A stretch of DNA of 46,741 bases from a virus. Each line of letters begins with the position of its first letter. Positions within the stretch are counted from its first letter, which is position 1. The stretch spans positions 1-46,741 of the IMG/VR virus record IMGVR_UViG_3300048838_001586; one strand, given 5' to 3'. Of the stretch, positions 22,925 to 29,346 are shown piece by piece. The translations under genes were made by a program, and so were the position numbers. The notes under the pieces are model-generated. The model was not told the DNA's origin. It saw nothing but the letters and a program-made list of their open reading frames with translations, and did not search any database.

Positions 22925-23515
22925 TCACCGTTTTGCCTCAACTCCGCATTCGAGGTCGTTTGTGCGATCAACGATGTCCTGCCAGTCCAGGCCCGCGACG
23001 TTCATATGTGTCACCTGTTGGCGATAGACCTGCGCGGTGAAGTCGAGCACGTCGAGGAGGTGGGACACGTCGGCGCGCGTGAGCCGCAGGTGCGGCGGTG
23101 GCAGCTGGCAGTGGGTACGCACTGTCTCGGGAATTGTGAAAACCGGCCGCAGTGCGCCGTGGCGCGCGAGGGCGTGCAGGATCTCGCCGACCGTGCTGCC
23201 GGAACCGTTGCACGTCGGCGTCACGGTGCGCCGCTCCGGCTCCGCAGGCCCGACCGGCCGCGGGAACGCCTCAGCGCTGTATGCGCCCGAAAGCAGGGAC
23301 ACAAGACAGGCGACGTTCTGCGGCGTCAGAGCGCCGCACACACGGTAGAACGTCCGCACGTCGTCGGCGAAACGAGCCGTGACACGCAGGCCGGCGATGG
23401 CATGTACAATGAGCCGGACCTCGGCAATCGTCATGCCGTGTTCGGGCGGAACGATGTCGAGTCCGCTTCTGGGCGGGCGCGTTTCTCCGGTGTAGTCGGT
23501 GGCGCGAGAGTTCAT
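22925..23515 (-). CDS. Hypothetical early protein
   Basis: A 196-residue protein with helical segments (MTIAEVRLIVHAIAGLRVTA, then LTPQNVACLVSLLSGAY) and a DVSHLLDVLDFTAQVYRQQV stretch. AAGGAGG lies eight bases before ATG 23515. No family is recognised. Confidence 0.68.
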   Translation of the reverse strand: MNSRATDYTGETRPPRSGLDIVPPEHGMTIAEVRLIVHAIAGLRVTARFADDVRTFYRVCGALTPQNVACLVSLLSGAYSAEAFPRPVGPAEPERRTVTPTCNGSGSTVGEILHALARHGALRPVFTIPETVRTHCQLPPPHLRLTRADVSHLLDVLDFTAQVYRQQVTHMNVAGLDWQDIVDRTNDLECGVEAKR

Positions 23516-23640
23516 GGGCGTAGCCTCCTTCTGGGAGTAAATGCGCCGGCGGCCTCCGACGACACGATTGCGGAGACCGCCGGCTCGGGGCGGGCACGGT
23601 AGGGGCACAGCATGGATGTCCGCCTGCGGAGCAGGGTCAT
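23512..23640 (-). CDS. Very small basic protein (42 residues)
   Basis: A short gene: ATG 23640 has AAGAGGT seven bases upstream, and its stop overlaps the next ATG as ATGA (23512-23515). The product starts MTLLRRRTSMLCPYRARPEP and is very basic. The coupling and ribosome site are the only evidence that it is translated. Confidence 0.45.
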   Translation of the reverse strand: MTLLRRRTSMLCPYRARPEPAVSAIVSSEAAGAFTPRRRLRP

Positions 23641-23675
23641 GGCAGGTACCTCTTCTCAAGGCTCGGGCGCGTCGG

Positions 23676-24194
23676 TCAGGTCGTGTCGTCCGTGTCGTTC
23701 GGCGCGTCCGGTCTCATGGTTTCGGGTTCGGGTATTTCAACGCGGGGCAGGCTGTCGGCCCACGCGAGGATTTCGGAGGCGATCCAGAGATATGTCGGCG
23801 CGGCAGCGCTGCCCTCGGCGTCGCCGATCCGCAGCGGCGCGGGAAAGCGCCCAGCTCGCATGCGGCGGTGGATGGTGCTGCGCGAGACGGGCACGAGGGC
23901 GCGCAACTGGTGGATGTCGAGCAGCCGCTCCAGCCGGGAGGTATCCGGCGCCGCGGGTGGTTGGATTCCTTCGCCACGCGGCACGCTGTGGATCCAGGCG
24001 GCGATTTCCGCCGGACACCACACCCATGCCCCGCCGATCCGCCGCGGGCGCGGGAAGCCGCGCTCCAGCATCCAGCGGTTGAGGGTGCGGGCGCCGGTCG
24101 GCACGTATTCGAGCACGTCGGACCGTCGCAGCAGCCGACGCGCCGCCAGGGATGGCGGCAATGGCCGTATGTGGCGCGCAGGGCAGGCAGGCAT
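23676..24194 (-). CDS. Double AlpA/excisionase-like DNA-binding protein
   Basis: A 172-residue protein with two winged-helix units of the AlpA type: residues about 20-70 (LLRRSDVLEYVPTGARTLNR, then GFPRPRRIGGAWVW) and 88-150 (LLDIHQLRALVPVSRSTIHR, then GRFPAPLRIGD). Each has the typical R-x-x-x-x-G-x-F-P turn. ATG 24194 shares a base with the cro-like stop, making it the second gene of the early operon, where lambda has cII. It could be the excision factor, an activator or both. Confidence 0.8.
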   Translation of the reverse strand: MPACPARHIRPLPPSLAARRLLRRSDVLEYVPTGARTLNRWMLERGFPRPRRIGGAWVWCPAEIAAWIHSVPRGEGIQPPAAPDTSRLERLLDIHQLRALVPVSRSTIHRRMRAGRFPAPLRIGDAEGSAAAPTYLWIASEILAWADSLPRVEIPEPETMRPDAPNDTDDTT

Positions 24195-24427
24195 CAGACC
24201 GCCACCTCTGACTGTGGTGCGTCTTGCGCGGGATCCGGTCGGAAATACAGAGGTGGCTTCCGCAACGCTTGAGCAATGACGTCGATGGTTTCGAAGGCGG
24301 GGCGACGAGTTACATCGTTTACCAGGTCCGAAATCGTAGGTTGGCTAAGGCCCGTCATTGCAGCGAGTTGGACTTGGTTGATGCCCTTCGCTTTCATGGC
24401 GTTTTTTATCTTCTGTCCGAGAGTCAC
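24194..24427 (-). CDS. Cro-like repressor (XRE HTH)
   Basis: A 77-residue HTH protein: KIKNAMKAKGINQVQLAAMT, then GLSQPTISDLVNDVTRRP, a textbook Cro/CI-type helix-turn-helix, followed by a short C-terminal helix. I chose GTG 24427 because GAGGTGA lies five bases upstream; an earlier GTG at 24436 overlaps that site. It is divergent from the repressor gene and sits directly behind the strong promoter at 24446-24474. Confidence 0.87.
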   Translation of the reverse strand: MTLGQKIKNAMKAKGINQVQLAAMTGLSQPTISDLVNDVTRRPAFETIDVIAQALRKPPLYFRPDPAQDAPQSEVAV

Positions 24428-24445
24428 ATTAATCACCTCGGACGG

Positions 24446-24474
24446 ATAATAGCTTCTCCTATTTTATCTGTCAA
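24446..24474 (-). promoter_or_regulatory. Early leftward promoter (PR-like)
   Basis: On the minus strand TTGACA (24469-24474), a 17-bp spacer and TATTAT (24446-24451), nearly a consensus sigma-70 promoter. Operator 1 (24449-24462) lies across the spacer and -10 box, so binding should block it. It starts the cro-like gene and the early operon. Confidence 0.85.
24449..24462. promoter_or_regulatory. Operator 1 (ATAGC-N4-CCTAT)
   Basis: One of three copies of the palindrome ATAGG-N4-CCTAT, here with one mismatch. It overlaps the -10 box of the early promoter. Confidence 0.72.
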
Positions 24475-24499
24475 CAGCAAAAATAGGATACCCTATATT
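24471..24499 (+). promoter_or_regulatory. Weak repressor-maintenance promoter (PRM-like)
   Basis: TCAACA (24471-24476), 17 bp, TATATT (24494-24499). The -35 box is poor, as in lambda PRM. A transcript from about 24506 would begin 20 bases before the repressor ATG. Operator 2 overlaps its -10 box. Confidence 0.45.
24483..24496. promoter_or_regulatory. Operator 2 (ATAGG-N4-CCTAT)
   Basis: Perfect copy of the 14-bp palindrome (ATAGGATACCCTAT), centred between the two promoters, 34 bp from operator 1. Confidence 0.75.
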
Positions 24500-24526
24500 T
24501 TTATCCTTGCTGGCCGTTTGCGCCTG

Positions 24527-25304
24527 ATGTCTGATATAGGCCAACCTATGAATAGCCTAGCGCAAAGAGCGCGTCGTGAAATACTTAGGCGTTTGGGCAC
24601 TCCGGTTCCCAAACAGGAAGCGATAGCCGCGGGGACGGGTTTTTCACAGCCCACGATCCACGCGCTCTTGAAGGGGGCGCGCCCGAAATTGGATTCCCTC
24701 GAGGGTTGGGCTAGGTACTTCGGGTGCGAGCCTTTCGAGCTCCTTCTGGAAAAGCCGATACCGGAGCATGGTCCGCGTTTCCCGGTGGTGACGCAGGCCG
24801 AAGGCCGGAAACTGGCTGAAGATACGGCGGATGAGTTGGTTGCCGTACCCATCATCGGCGGACGGATCGCGGCAAGTGTGTCCGGTAGCCAGCATGTCCG
24901 GGAGCGCGACATCGAGGACTACGCCGTCATCACTCGCAGGTGGTGTCGGGATCCAAAGCGCTACACCTGCATCCGAGTCATGGGGGAGTCCATGTGTCCG
25001 ACACTCTGCCCGGATTTCATCGTGGCCATTAATCACGGCAACCGCGACGCCCGGCTGCTCAAAGATCACATGGTGGCCATTCGGGTCTCGGACGACGGCG
25101 CCTCAGTCAAGCGGTTGCGCTGGCCCAAAGGGGAACAGATCGCCTTCCTGACGTCCGACGGCGACCGCCTCCACGGCGACTTTCCCCCGATTGCGGTTCC
25201 AGCCGACGAGCTATGGCGGCCAGTACATCGGGCGAACCATGGGATATCTTTCATCCCACTACGTCTACGTGCAAAACGGCGTAGTGACGGGCTGGTCAGA
25301 CTGA
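24527..25304 (+). CDS. CI/LexA-like repressor (HTH plus S24 peptidase domain), apparent frameshift
   Basis: HTH in residues 12-60 (KQEAIAAGTGFSQPTIHALL), linker, then an S24 domain with Ser155 in VMGESMCPTL and Lys195 in GASVKRLRW, the self-cleavage dyad. The expected Ala-Gly cleavage site appears as IAAS-VSG, so RecA-induced cleavage is uncertain. At 25217-25222 the frame goes wrong: read as it stands, it runs on to 25702 across the integrase. One base fewer in GGCGGCC gives ELWRQYIGRTMGYLSSHYVY and a stop at 25302-25304, five bases before the convergent integrase stop. ATG 24527 may be near-leaderless; ATG 24548 is an alternative. Confidence 0.85.
24536..24549. promoter_or_regulatory. Operator 3 (ATAGG-N4-CCTAT)
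   Basis: Perfect copy of the palindrome (ATAGGCCAACCTAT). It lies in the first codons of the repressor gene, or just before it if ATG 24548 is the start, so binding should repress the repressor itself. Confidence 0.72.
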
Positions 25305-25309
25305 CCAAC

Positions 25310-26611
25310 TCACGCGGATGTTTGCAGCACAATGATCTCCCCGATCTTCCCGGCGAGGATATCCTCCAGACGCTGCGCCCACCAGGCCAACGCCTGGATC
25401 TTCTCGCGGTCGTAGGCGTAGCGGTCGTAGACGGCCGTCACGTCGCCCGGCTCGTGATTCAGGATCGCTTTGACTACATCCCGCGCAACCCCGCCCTGGC
25501 GCATGTGGGTGGCTGCGGTCCGTCGCAGATCGTGAGGCCGGAACGGCTGCACGCCCCACAGGTTCACCCAGGTCGGAGCCTTCCCGCGTTCCTTCCGCCG
25601 CGCGCGCAGGTTGCGCCGCACGGCGTGGCTGAGCGAGCTCTCGATCAGGTGCAGCGCGGCTCCCGTCTCGGCGGGAAAGACATGATCGCCGCTTCGGGGT
25701 AGGGAATCGAGCAGCGCCTGGGCCATGGGGCTGATCGGGATCCGCTGTGGCTGCCGGTTCTTGGACCGCTCCGAGGGAATGACCCACCAGTCCTCTTCGA
25801 CGGCCAGTTCATCCCACGTCATACCGACCACCTCGCCCGGGCGTTGCGCGGTCGCGAGGATCATCTGGAGCGCGCGGAAGGCCAGGGCTCCGCGGGCATC
25901 GCAGAACCTCCAGAAGGCCCGGATCTCCTCTCCGGTCAGAACGCGCTCGCGCTGCCGCTCGACGGCAGGGCGGCGGATCGCCTGGCAGGGGTTGGTTTCG
26001 AGTAGGTCGTATCCGATGGCCCAGTTGAACATGCCGCGGATCACGGCGAGGGTGCGGTTGGCAGTCGTGGGTTTGGGCGGGATGGCGGCGGCGTTCTCCG
26101 TGGCCTCACGCCCGCGGGCGAGGTCATCCAGGAGGGCCCGGATTTCCGCGCGGGTAAGTTCCGCCGCTGGCCGGGCGCCCAGCGCCGGCAGTACGTGGAG
26201 CGCGACGATCTGCTCGACCTGCGGACCCCATCGAAGCGTACTCGCGTGCCGCGCGAGGTATTCCCGCGCGAGGCGGGCCACCGTCAGGGCCTCAAACCGC
26301 GAGGGCTCGCGGCGGGGTGATAGCACCTCCCCTTGGTCGTTTGCGGCGCGCATTCGGCGGGCGGCCTGCCTGGCGGCGAGGATCTTCATTTTCCCCTCAC
26401 CGTCGCCGTATTCCCCGAGGCGGTGTCGGCGCACGGTGCGCTCGCCGTGGCGCCGATAGAGTAGATACCACGTCCGCGTTCCGCCGGCGTGGATTCTCAG
26501 CGTGAGGCCCTTTTCTGTGTCGCGGTGTTCGATCCAACCGTTTTCAGGAGGCTTGAGCGCCCGCAGCCACTTGTCTGTCATCTCGACCTGTTCGAGGGTC
26601 TTTCGGGGCAT
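25310..26611 (-). CDS. Tyrosine recombinase (P4-type integrase)
   Basis: A 433-residue integrase. The N-terminal domain (about 11-90: MTDKWLRALKPPENGW, then GLTLRIHAGGTRTWYLLYRR) is the P4-type arm-binding DUF4102 fold. The core-binding domain is at 105-205 and the catalytic domain has Arg257 (AQRPGE), Lys284, His360-x-x-Arg363 (RPHDLRRTA), His386 (LNHEPGD) and Tyr395. ATG 26611 has GGAGG five bases upstream; longer in-frame starts do not. The attachment region lies immediately upstream, and the repressor gene converges from the other side. Confidence 0.95.
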   Translation of the reverse strand: MPRKTLEQVEMTDKWLRALKPPENGWIEHRDTEKGLTLRIHAGGTRTWYLLYRRHGERTVRRHRLGEYGDGEGKMKILAARQAARRMRAANDQGEVLSPRREPSRFEALTVARLAREYLARHASTLRWGPQVEQIVALHVLPALGARPAAELTRAEIRALLDDLARGREATENAAAIPPKPTTANRTLAVIRGMFNWAIGYDLLETNPCQAIRRPAVERQRERVLTGEEIRAFWRFCDARGALAFRALQMILATAQRPGEVVGMTWDELAVEEDWWVIPSERSKNRQPQRIPISPMAQALLDSLPRSGDHVFPAETGAALHLIESSLSHAVRRNLRARRKERGKAPTWVNLWGVQPFRPHDLRRTAATHMRQGGVARDVVKAILNHEPGDVTAVYDRYAYDREKIQALAWWAQRLEDILAGKIGEIIVLQTSA

Positions 26612-26623
26612 CAGGACCTCCAA

Positions 26624-26644
26624 TTGACAACCATTTGACAACCA
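26624..26644. repeat. Integrase arm-type sites, integrase-side pair
   Basis: TTGACAACCA at 26624-26633 and 26635-26644, 11 bp apart. The same decamer occurs as a second pair beyond the tRNA-like core, which is how arm sites of tyrosine integrases are arranged. This pair also overlaps the integrase leader, so it may autoregulate. Confidence 0.75.
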
Positions 26645-26783
26645 TATACCCTGCGCTAGGCCGGTAGTCAATGAAAGAGTGTGGCCTCAGAAGTCCTTGA
26701 AATGACAGGGAATCGAGGATAGGCCACTGCGACGCACAAGGCCATTTTCGGGCGCGGCGGGCCGCTGTATGGCACCATCGGGG

Positions 26784-26829
26784 GACTATTAATCAGTTGG
26801 TTGAAGGTTCGATTCCTTCCAGGCCCACA
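26784..26829 (+). other. attP core: 3' half of a tRNA gene (tRNA-Lys-like)
   Basis: A T-arm GAAGG-TTCGATT-CCTTC (26803-26819), 3' acceptor strand CAGGCCC (26820-26826) and discriminator A are preceded by GACTATTAATCAGTTGGTT, close to the anticodon loop and variable region of tRNA-Lys. The 5' half is missing and the left anticodon stem does not pair beyond two bases, so this is not a tRNA gene but the segment that restores one after integration. The anticodon reads ATT here, so the host tRNA is uncertain. Confidence 0.8.
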
Positions 26830-26862
26830 ATAGAATCAACCACTTAAACAATGCTCTATCGA

Positions 26863-27090
26863 TCACTTGATCGAAGTCTCCACGTCTTGACAACCATTTT
26901 GACAACCACTTGGGCCAAGCGTCGCCTGCAGCCGGGCTCGTGCCATTTCGTAGAATATCTGCTTCTTCTCAATCCCTATGAATCGCCGGCCGGTCTCAGC
27001 GCACGCGACGCCCGTCGTGCCGCTCCCGACGAATGGATCCACCATGAGGCCGCCGGCGGGCACGACCGCCTCCACGATCAGGAGCGCATC
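26863..27090 (-). pseudogene. Remnant of a DNA methyltransferase (N4/N6, C-terminal part)
   Basis: The minus frame reads VPAGGLMVDPFVGSGTTGVA, then GRRFIGIEKKQIFYEMARARL, which is motif I (DPF-x-GSGTT) and motif X of a beta-class methyltransferase, and ends at 26863. The catalytic motif IV (D/N/S-PPY), which should lie upstream in this class, is absent, and the frame upstream of about 27090 is the antisense of the HsdM remnant. It cannot be active. Its 3' end overlaps two integrase arm sites. Confidence 0.7.
26887..26908. repeat. Integrase arm-type sites, distal pair
   Basis: TTGACAACCA at 26887-26896 and 26899-26908, 12 bp apart. With the pair at 26624-26644 it flanks the tRNA-like core at 26784-26829. 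Confidence 0.75.
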
Positions 27091-27309
27091 CCGCTCAAGC
27101 AGGATATCGACGAGTACTTCGCGAGAGAGGTGCTGCCATTCGCTCCCGACGCTTGGATGGATCGCAGCAAAGACCAAGTCGGTTACGAAATCAGCTTCAC
27201 GAAGTATTTCTACGAATATCAGCCTCCGCGTGCCTTGGCCGATATCCTCGCCGACCTGGAAGCGCTCGACGCCGAGGCCGAGGAACTGCAGGAGGAGTTG
27301 CGCGCGTGA
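27079..27309 (+). pseudogene. Remnant of type I methylase HsdM (C-terminal 77 residues)
   Basis: The plus frame reads IDEYFAREVLPFAPDAWMD, then VGYEISFTKYFYEYQPPRAL and a closing coiled coil, the conserved C-terminal end of HsdM-type adenine methylases. The whole catalytic part (motifs I and NPPF/Y) is missing. It abuts, head to head, the methyltransferase remnant on the other strand at about 27079-27090. No start codon or ribosome site was found. Confidence 0.72.
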
Positions 27310-27363
27310 TCGGCCGCCAGTGCGCCATTCAGTACAGGAGTGGGAGCGGGAGCATTTTCGTCC

Positions 27364-27398
27364 CTGATTTTTTCTTGATTTTTCCCTTGATTTTTCCC
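27364..27398 (+). repeat. 12-bp T-rich tandem repeat
   Basis: TTGATTTTTCCC at 27375-27386 and 27387-27398, with an imperfect copy at 27364-27374. The last copy supplies the -35 box of the Abi promoter. AT-rich compared with the surroundings. Confidence 0.7.
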
Positions 27399-27416
27399 GG
27401 ATTCTCACTGCATAAT
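27387..27416 (+). promoter_or_regulatory. Promoter of the Abi gene
   Basis: TTGATT (27387-27392), 18 bp, CATAAT (27411-27416). It points toward the only plus-strand protein gene besides the repressor, so the Abi gene can be expressed from a prophage when the minus operon is silent. Confidence 0.55.
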
Positions 27417-27422
27417 CTAGCC

Positions 27423-27538
27423 AACAACGCCCCCCACGCCTCTCAACGATGCGCACCAGGGGGGTTTCTCTTTGCCCATCCGCCGCTTCACGGTGAAGCG
27501 GAAGGCGTCACCTCCACCGGGCCTGCCCGGAGGATCAC
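27423..27538 (+). ncRNA. Structured leader of the Abi gene (possible abiF-type RNA)
   Basis: About 115 bases from the predicted transcript start to the GTG. Three hairpins can be drawn: CCCCCC...GGGGGG followed by TTTCTCTTT (27430-27473), terminator-like; CCGCTTCA-cgg-TGAAGCGG (27483-27501), an eight-base perfect stem; and CCGGGC-ct-GCCCGG (27517-27530), which covers part of the GGAGG ribosome site. Rfam has an RNA motif named for abiF genes; whether this is a member is untested. Confidence 0.4.
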
Positions 27539-28306
27539 GTGAGATTCAACAAGCCGGCATGCACCTATCCCCAGCAGTTGGAGATCCTTAAGAATCGCGG
27601 CTTGGTTGTGGACGATGAGCCGTTTGCCATGCACTGCCTGGAGCACCTCAACTACTACCGCCTGTCGGCGTACCGCTTCCCCTTGGCCGTGCAGGGCGAC
27701 CCCGATACGTTTTTGCCGGGAACCACCTTTGACGAGCTTTGGGCGCTCTACCACTTCGACCGCACCCTTCGCCGGCTGGTGCTTGACGCGTCCAAGCGCG
27801 TCGAAATCTCGGTCCGCTCCAAGTGGGCATACCTCCTAGGCCACAAGTATGGTCCCCAAGCCTACGAGGACCCTAGCCTCTTTGACGACCGGCGCGCGTA
27901 TGACAAGATCATGCAGAACCTGGACAAGGAGCTGCAGCGCAGCCGAGAGGATTTTGTGAAGCACTTCAGCAGAAAGTACGGAATGCGACGTCCTCCGATC
28001 TGGGCAGCGTGCGAGGTGTGCTCCTTCGGGCAGGTTTCCCATTTCTTCAAGGCACTGAAGGCACCCGTAGACCGACAAGCCATTGCCACATGCTATAACC
28101 TCGACGAGAGAATCCTCGGTTCCTTCCTGCACCACCTGACGGTGGTCCGCAATCACGCTGCCCACCACGGCAGGTTGTGGAATCGAAAGTTTCCGCTCAC
28201 ATTCGTCCTTCCGAGGAATGCGGATTTCAAGCGCCTGTTCGAAGCCTTCGTACTGGAGGAGTTCAAGAAGAACCTGAATCTGGAGCGCCCCGCCGCAGGT
28301 TGCTAG
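27539..28306 (+). CDS. Abi_2 family abortive infection protein (AbiD/AbiF-like, HEPN motif)
   Basis: A 255-residue protein. Its start, TYPQQLEILKNRGLVVDDE, then HLNYYRLSAYRFPL, ALYHFDRTLRRLVLDASKRVEIS and the end VVRNHAAHHGRLWNR are the blocks of the Abi_2 family. RN-x4-H (RNHAAHH) is a HEPN-type ribonuclease motif, so the likely action is RNA cleavage that stops growth of an infected cell and protects the lysogen from other phages. GTG 27539 has GGAGG five bases upstream. It lies between attP and the lysis genes, the usual place for lysogenic cargo, on the strand opposite to the late operon. Confidence 0.92.
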   Translation: MRFNKPACTYPQQLEILKNRGLVVDDEPFAMHCLEHLNYYRLSAYRFPLAVQGDPDTFLPGTTFDELWALYHFDRTLRRLVLDASKRVEISVRSKWAYLLGHKYGPQAYEDPSLFDDRRAYDKIMQNLDKELQRSREDFVKHFSRKYGMRRPPIWAACEVCSFGQVSHFFKALKAPVDRQAIATCYNLDERILGSFLHHLTVVRNHAAHHGRLWNRKFPLTFVLPRNADFKRLFEAFVLEEFKKNLNLERPAAGC

Positions 28307-28331
28307 GAAGCCGCATGCAACCCGGACAGCA

Positions 28332-28363
28332 CGCCCCCGGCCAGAGAATCCCGGCCGGGGGCG
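28332..28363. terminator. Strong hairpin between convergent genes
   Basis: CGCCCCCGGCC (28332-28342) and GGCCGGGGGCG (28353-28363), a perfect 11-bp stem with a 10-base loop, between the Abi stop (28306) and the late operon stop (28388). It can work in both directions. The U-run is weak on both sides. Confidence 0.7.
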
Positions 28364-28387
28364 ATGCGATTCATTCCACGTTGTCTG

Positions 28388-28762
28388 TCACGCCACCCGC
28401 GGGCTGGCGCGGGCGACGCCGTCGACTTTGTTGCCGAGTTGGGCGACCGCCTTTCCGAGGTCCTTGCGGATGCCCATGGCGTCGGCCCTCGCGATGGCCG
28501 CTTGCGCCGGTTCCTTCTGCTGGTACCTCGTCCAGGCTTGCTGGATGCCGTAGGTCGCCGCGTCGAGGTAGCGCCAGAGCTTGCGGTTGTCCGTCTTCGC
28601 CTGGACCGCGACCACCGTCGCGACCAGAGTCGTCGTGGCGAGGATCGCCTCGCCGACCTGGTCCTCGGCCAGGGTGCCCGAGGCGATGGCCGCTCCGACC
28701 GTCAACAGCGCGAGCAGCGCCGTGACGAGCGCCTTCTTGTTGTTCTGCAGGAGTTGCAGCAT
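28388..28762 (-). CDS. Putative holin or lysis-region membrane protein
   Basis: About 124 residues, with hydrophobic segments ALVTALLALLTVGAAIASG and AILATTTLVATVVAVQA near the N-terminus and a helical, charged C-terminal half. Two short membrane segments plus a soluble tail fit a small holin. AAGGAGG lies ten bases before ATG 28762; ATG 28771 is too close to the same site. It is the last gene of the late operon. The holin call is by size, topology and neighbourhood only. Confidence 0.6.
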   Translation of the reverse strand: MLQLLQNNKKALVTALLALLTVGAAIASGTLAEDQVGEAILATTTLVATVVAVQAKTDNRKLWRYLDAATYGIQQAWTRYQQKEPAQAAIARADAMGIRKDLGKAVAQLGNKVDGVARASPRVA

Positions 28763-28763
28763 T

Positions 28764-29063
28764 CTATTCATCCCTCCTTTCGTATCCCGACTGTTGGTTC
28801 TGCCTGGTTGCCCAGGCGTTGTACTCGTTCACGATGGCCCGGTACTGCTCGGCGTGCTGCTTGAGAGCCACGTCGCGTTGCACGAGGCGGGCCCGGATCT
28901 CCGGCGATACGCCGGCGAGATCGGCCGGCGCGACGGCCTCCAGCCGCGGCCGCTCCGGATGTGGCAGGATCGGCAACAGCGGCCCAACGTAGGCCGTGCG
29001 GCCCATGCAACCGGCCACGAAGAGGGCCAGCGCTATCGCGGCGAGGTTACGTCCAACCTTCAT
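28764..29063 (-). CDS. Lysis-region lipoprotein (spanin-like)
   Basis: A 99-residue protein with a lipoprotein signal peptide: KVGRNLAAIALALF then the lipobox VAGC at 16-19, with Met at +2. The mature part is Pro-rich, then helical and charged (EIRARLVQRDVALKQHAEQY). Outer-membrane spanin subunits (Rz1-like) are small lipoproteins found next to the endolysin, so a spanin role is likely. It points to a diderm host. GGAGGG lies eight bases before ATG 29063. Confidence 0.72.
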   Translation of the reverse strand: MKVGRNLAAIALALFVAGCMGRTAYVGPLLPILPHPERPRLEAVAPADLAGVSPEIRARLVQRDVALKQHAEQYRAIVNEYNAWATRQNQQSGYERRDE

Positions 29064-29346
29064 CGTCAAAGCCCTCCTCTCCGTGGGTTGCTGTCCATGC
29101 GGTTCCGGTCCATTCCATGACGACGCCGCTGCGTGGATCAATCCAGCGCTCGCCGATGCGCGGATTGCCCGGCGGCGCGCCGGCAATCTCCTGTAGGCGG
29201 GCCTCGAGCTCTCGCGCCTCGCCGACCGATTCCACCTGGCCGCGGCGGGCGCCGGCCTCGCTGGCGGCGCTCTCCTGCTGCTCCGCCTTCAGCCAGGAGC
29301 GCAGCGCGTCGATGATTGCGGCGAGGATCGCGGTCAGGACGCTCAT
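29047..29346 (-). CDS. Lysis-region protein with N-terminal hydrophobic helix
   Basis: A 99-residue protein: VLTAILAAIIDALRSWL, then a charged coiled coil (about 22-58) and a small GERWIDPRSGVVMEWTGTAW beta domain. It overlaps the lipoprotein gene by 17 bases. The overlapping pair could be an Rz/Rz1-type spanin, but the hydrophobic segment is short for a membrane span. ATG 29346 overlaps the endolysin stop as ATGA. Confidence 0.6.
   Translation of the reverse strand: MSVLTAILAAIIDALRSWLKAEQQESAASEAGARRGQVESVGEARELEARLQEIAGAPPGNPRIGERWIDPRSGVVMEWTGTAWTATHGEEGFDDEGWT

Noticed and set aside
24224-24526. N-terminal extension of the repressor
   Set aside because: The upstream open frame is antisense to the cro-like gene and contains the operators and promoters.
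25305-25702. C-terminal extension of the repressor across the integrase
   Set aside because: It is antisense to well-conserved integrase sequence and has no S24-like content; a frameshift explains it better.
26784-26829. A phage-encoded tRNA gene
   Set aside because: The 5' acceptor strand, D-arm and half the anticodon stem are missing; it is an attachment core.
27079-27309. An active type I methylase gene
   Set aside because: Only the last 77 residues of HsdM are present, without motifs I and IV and without a start signal.
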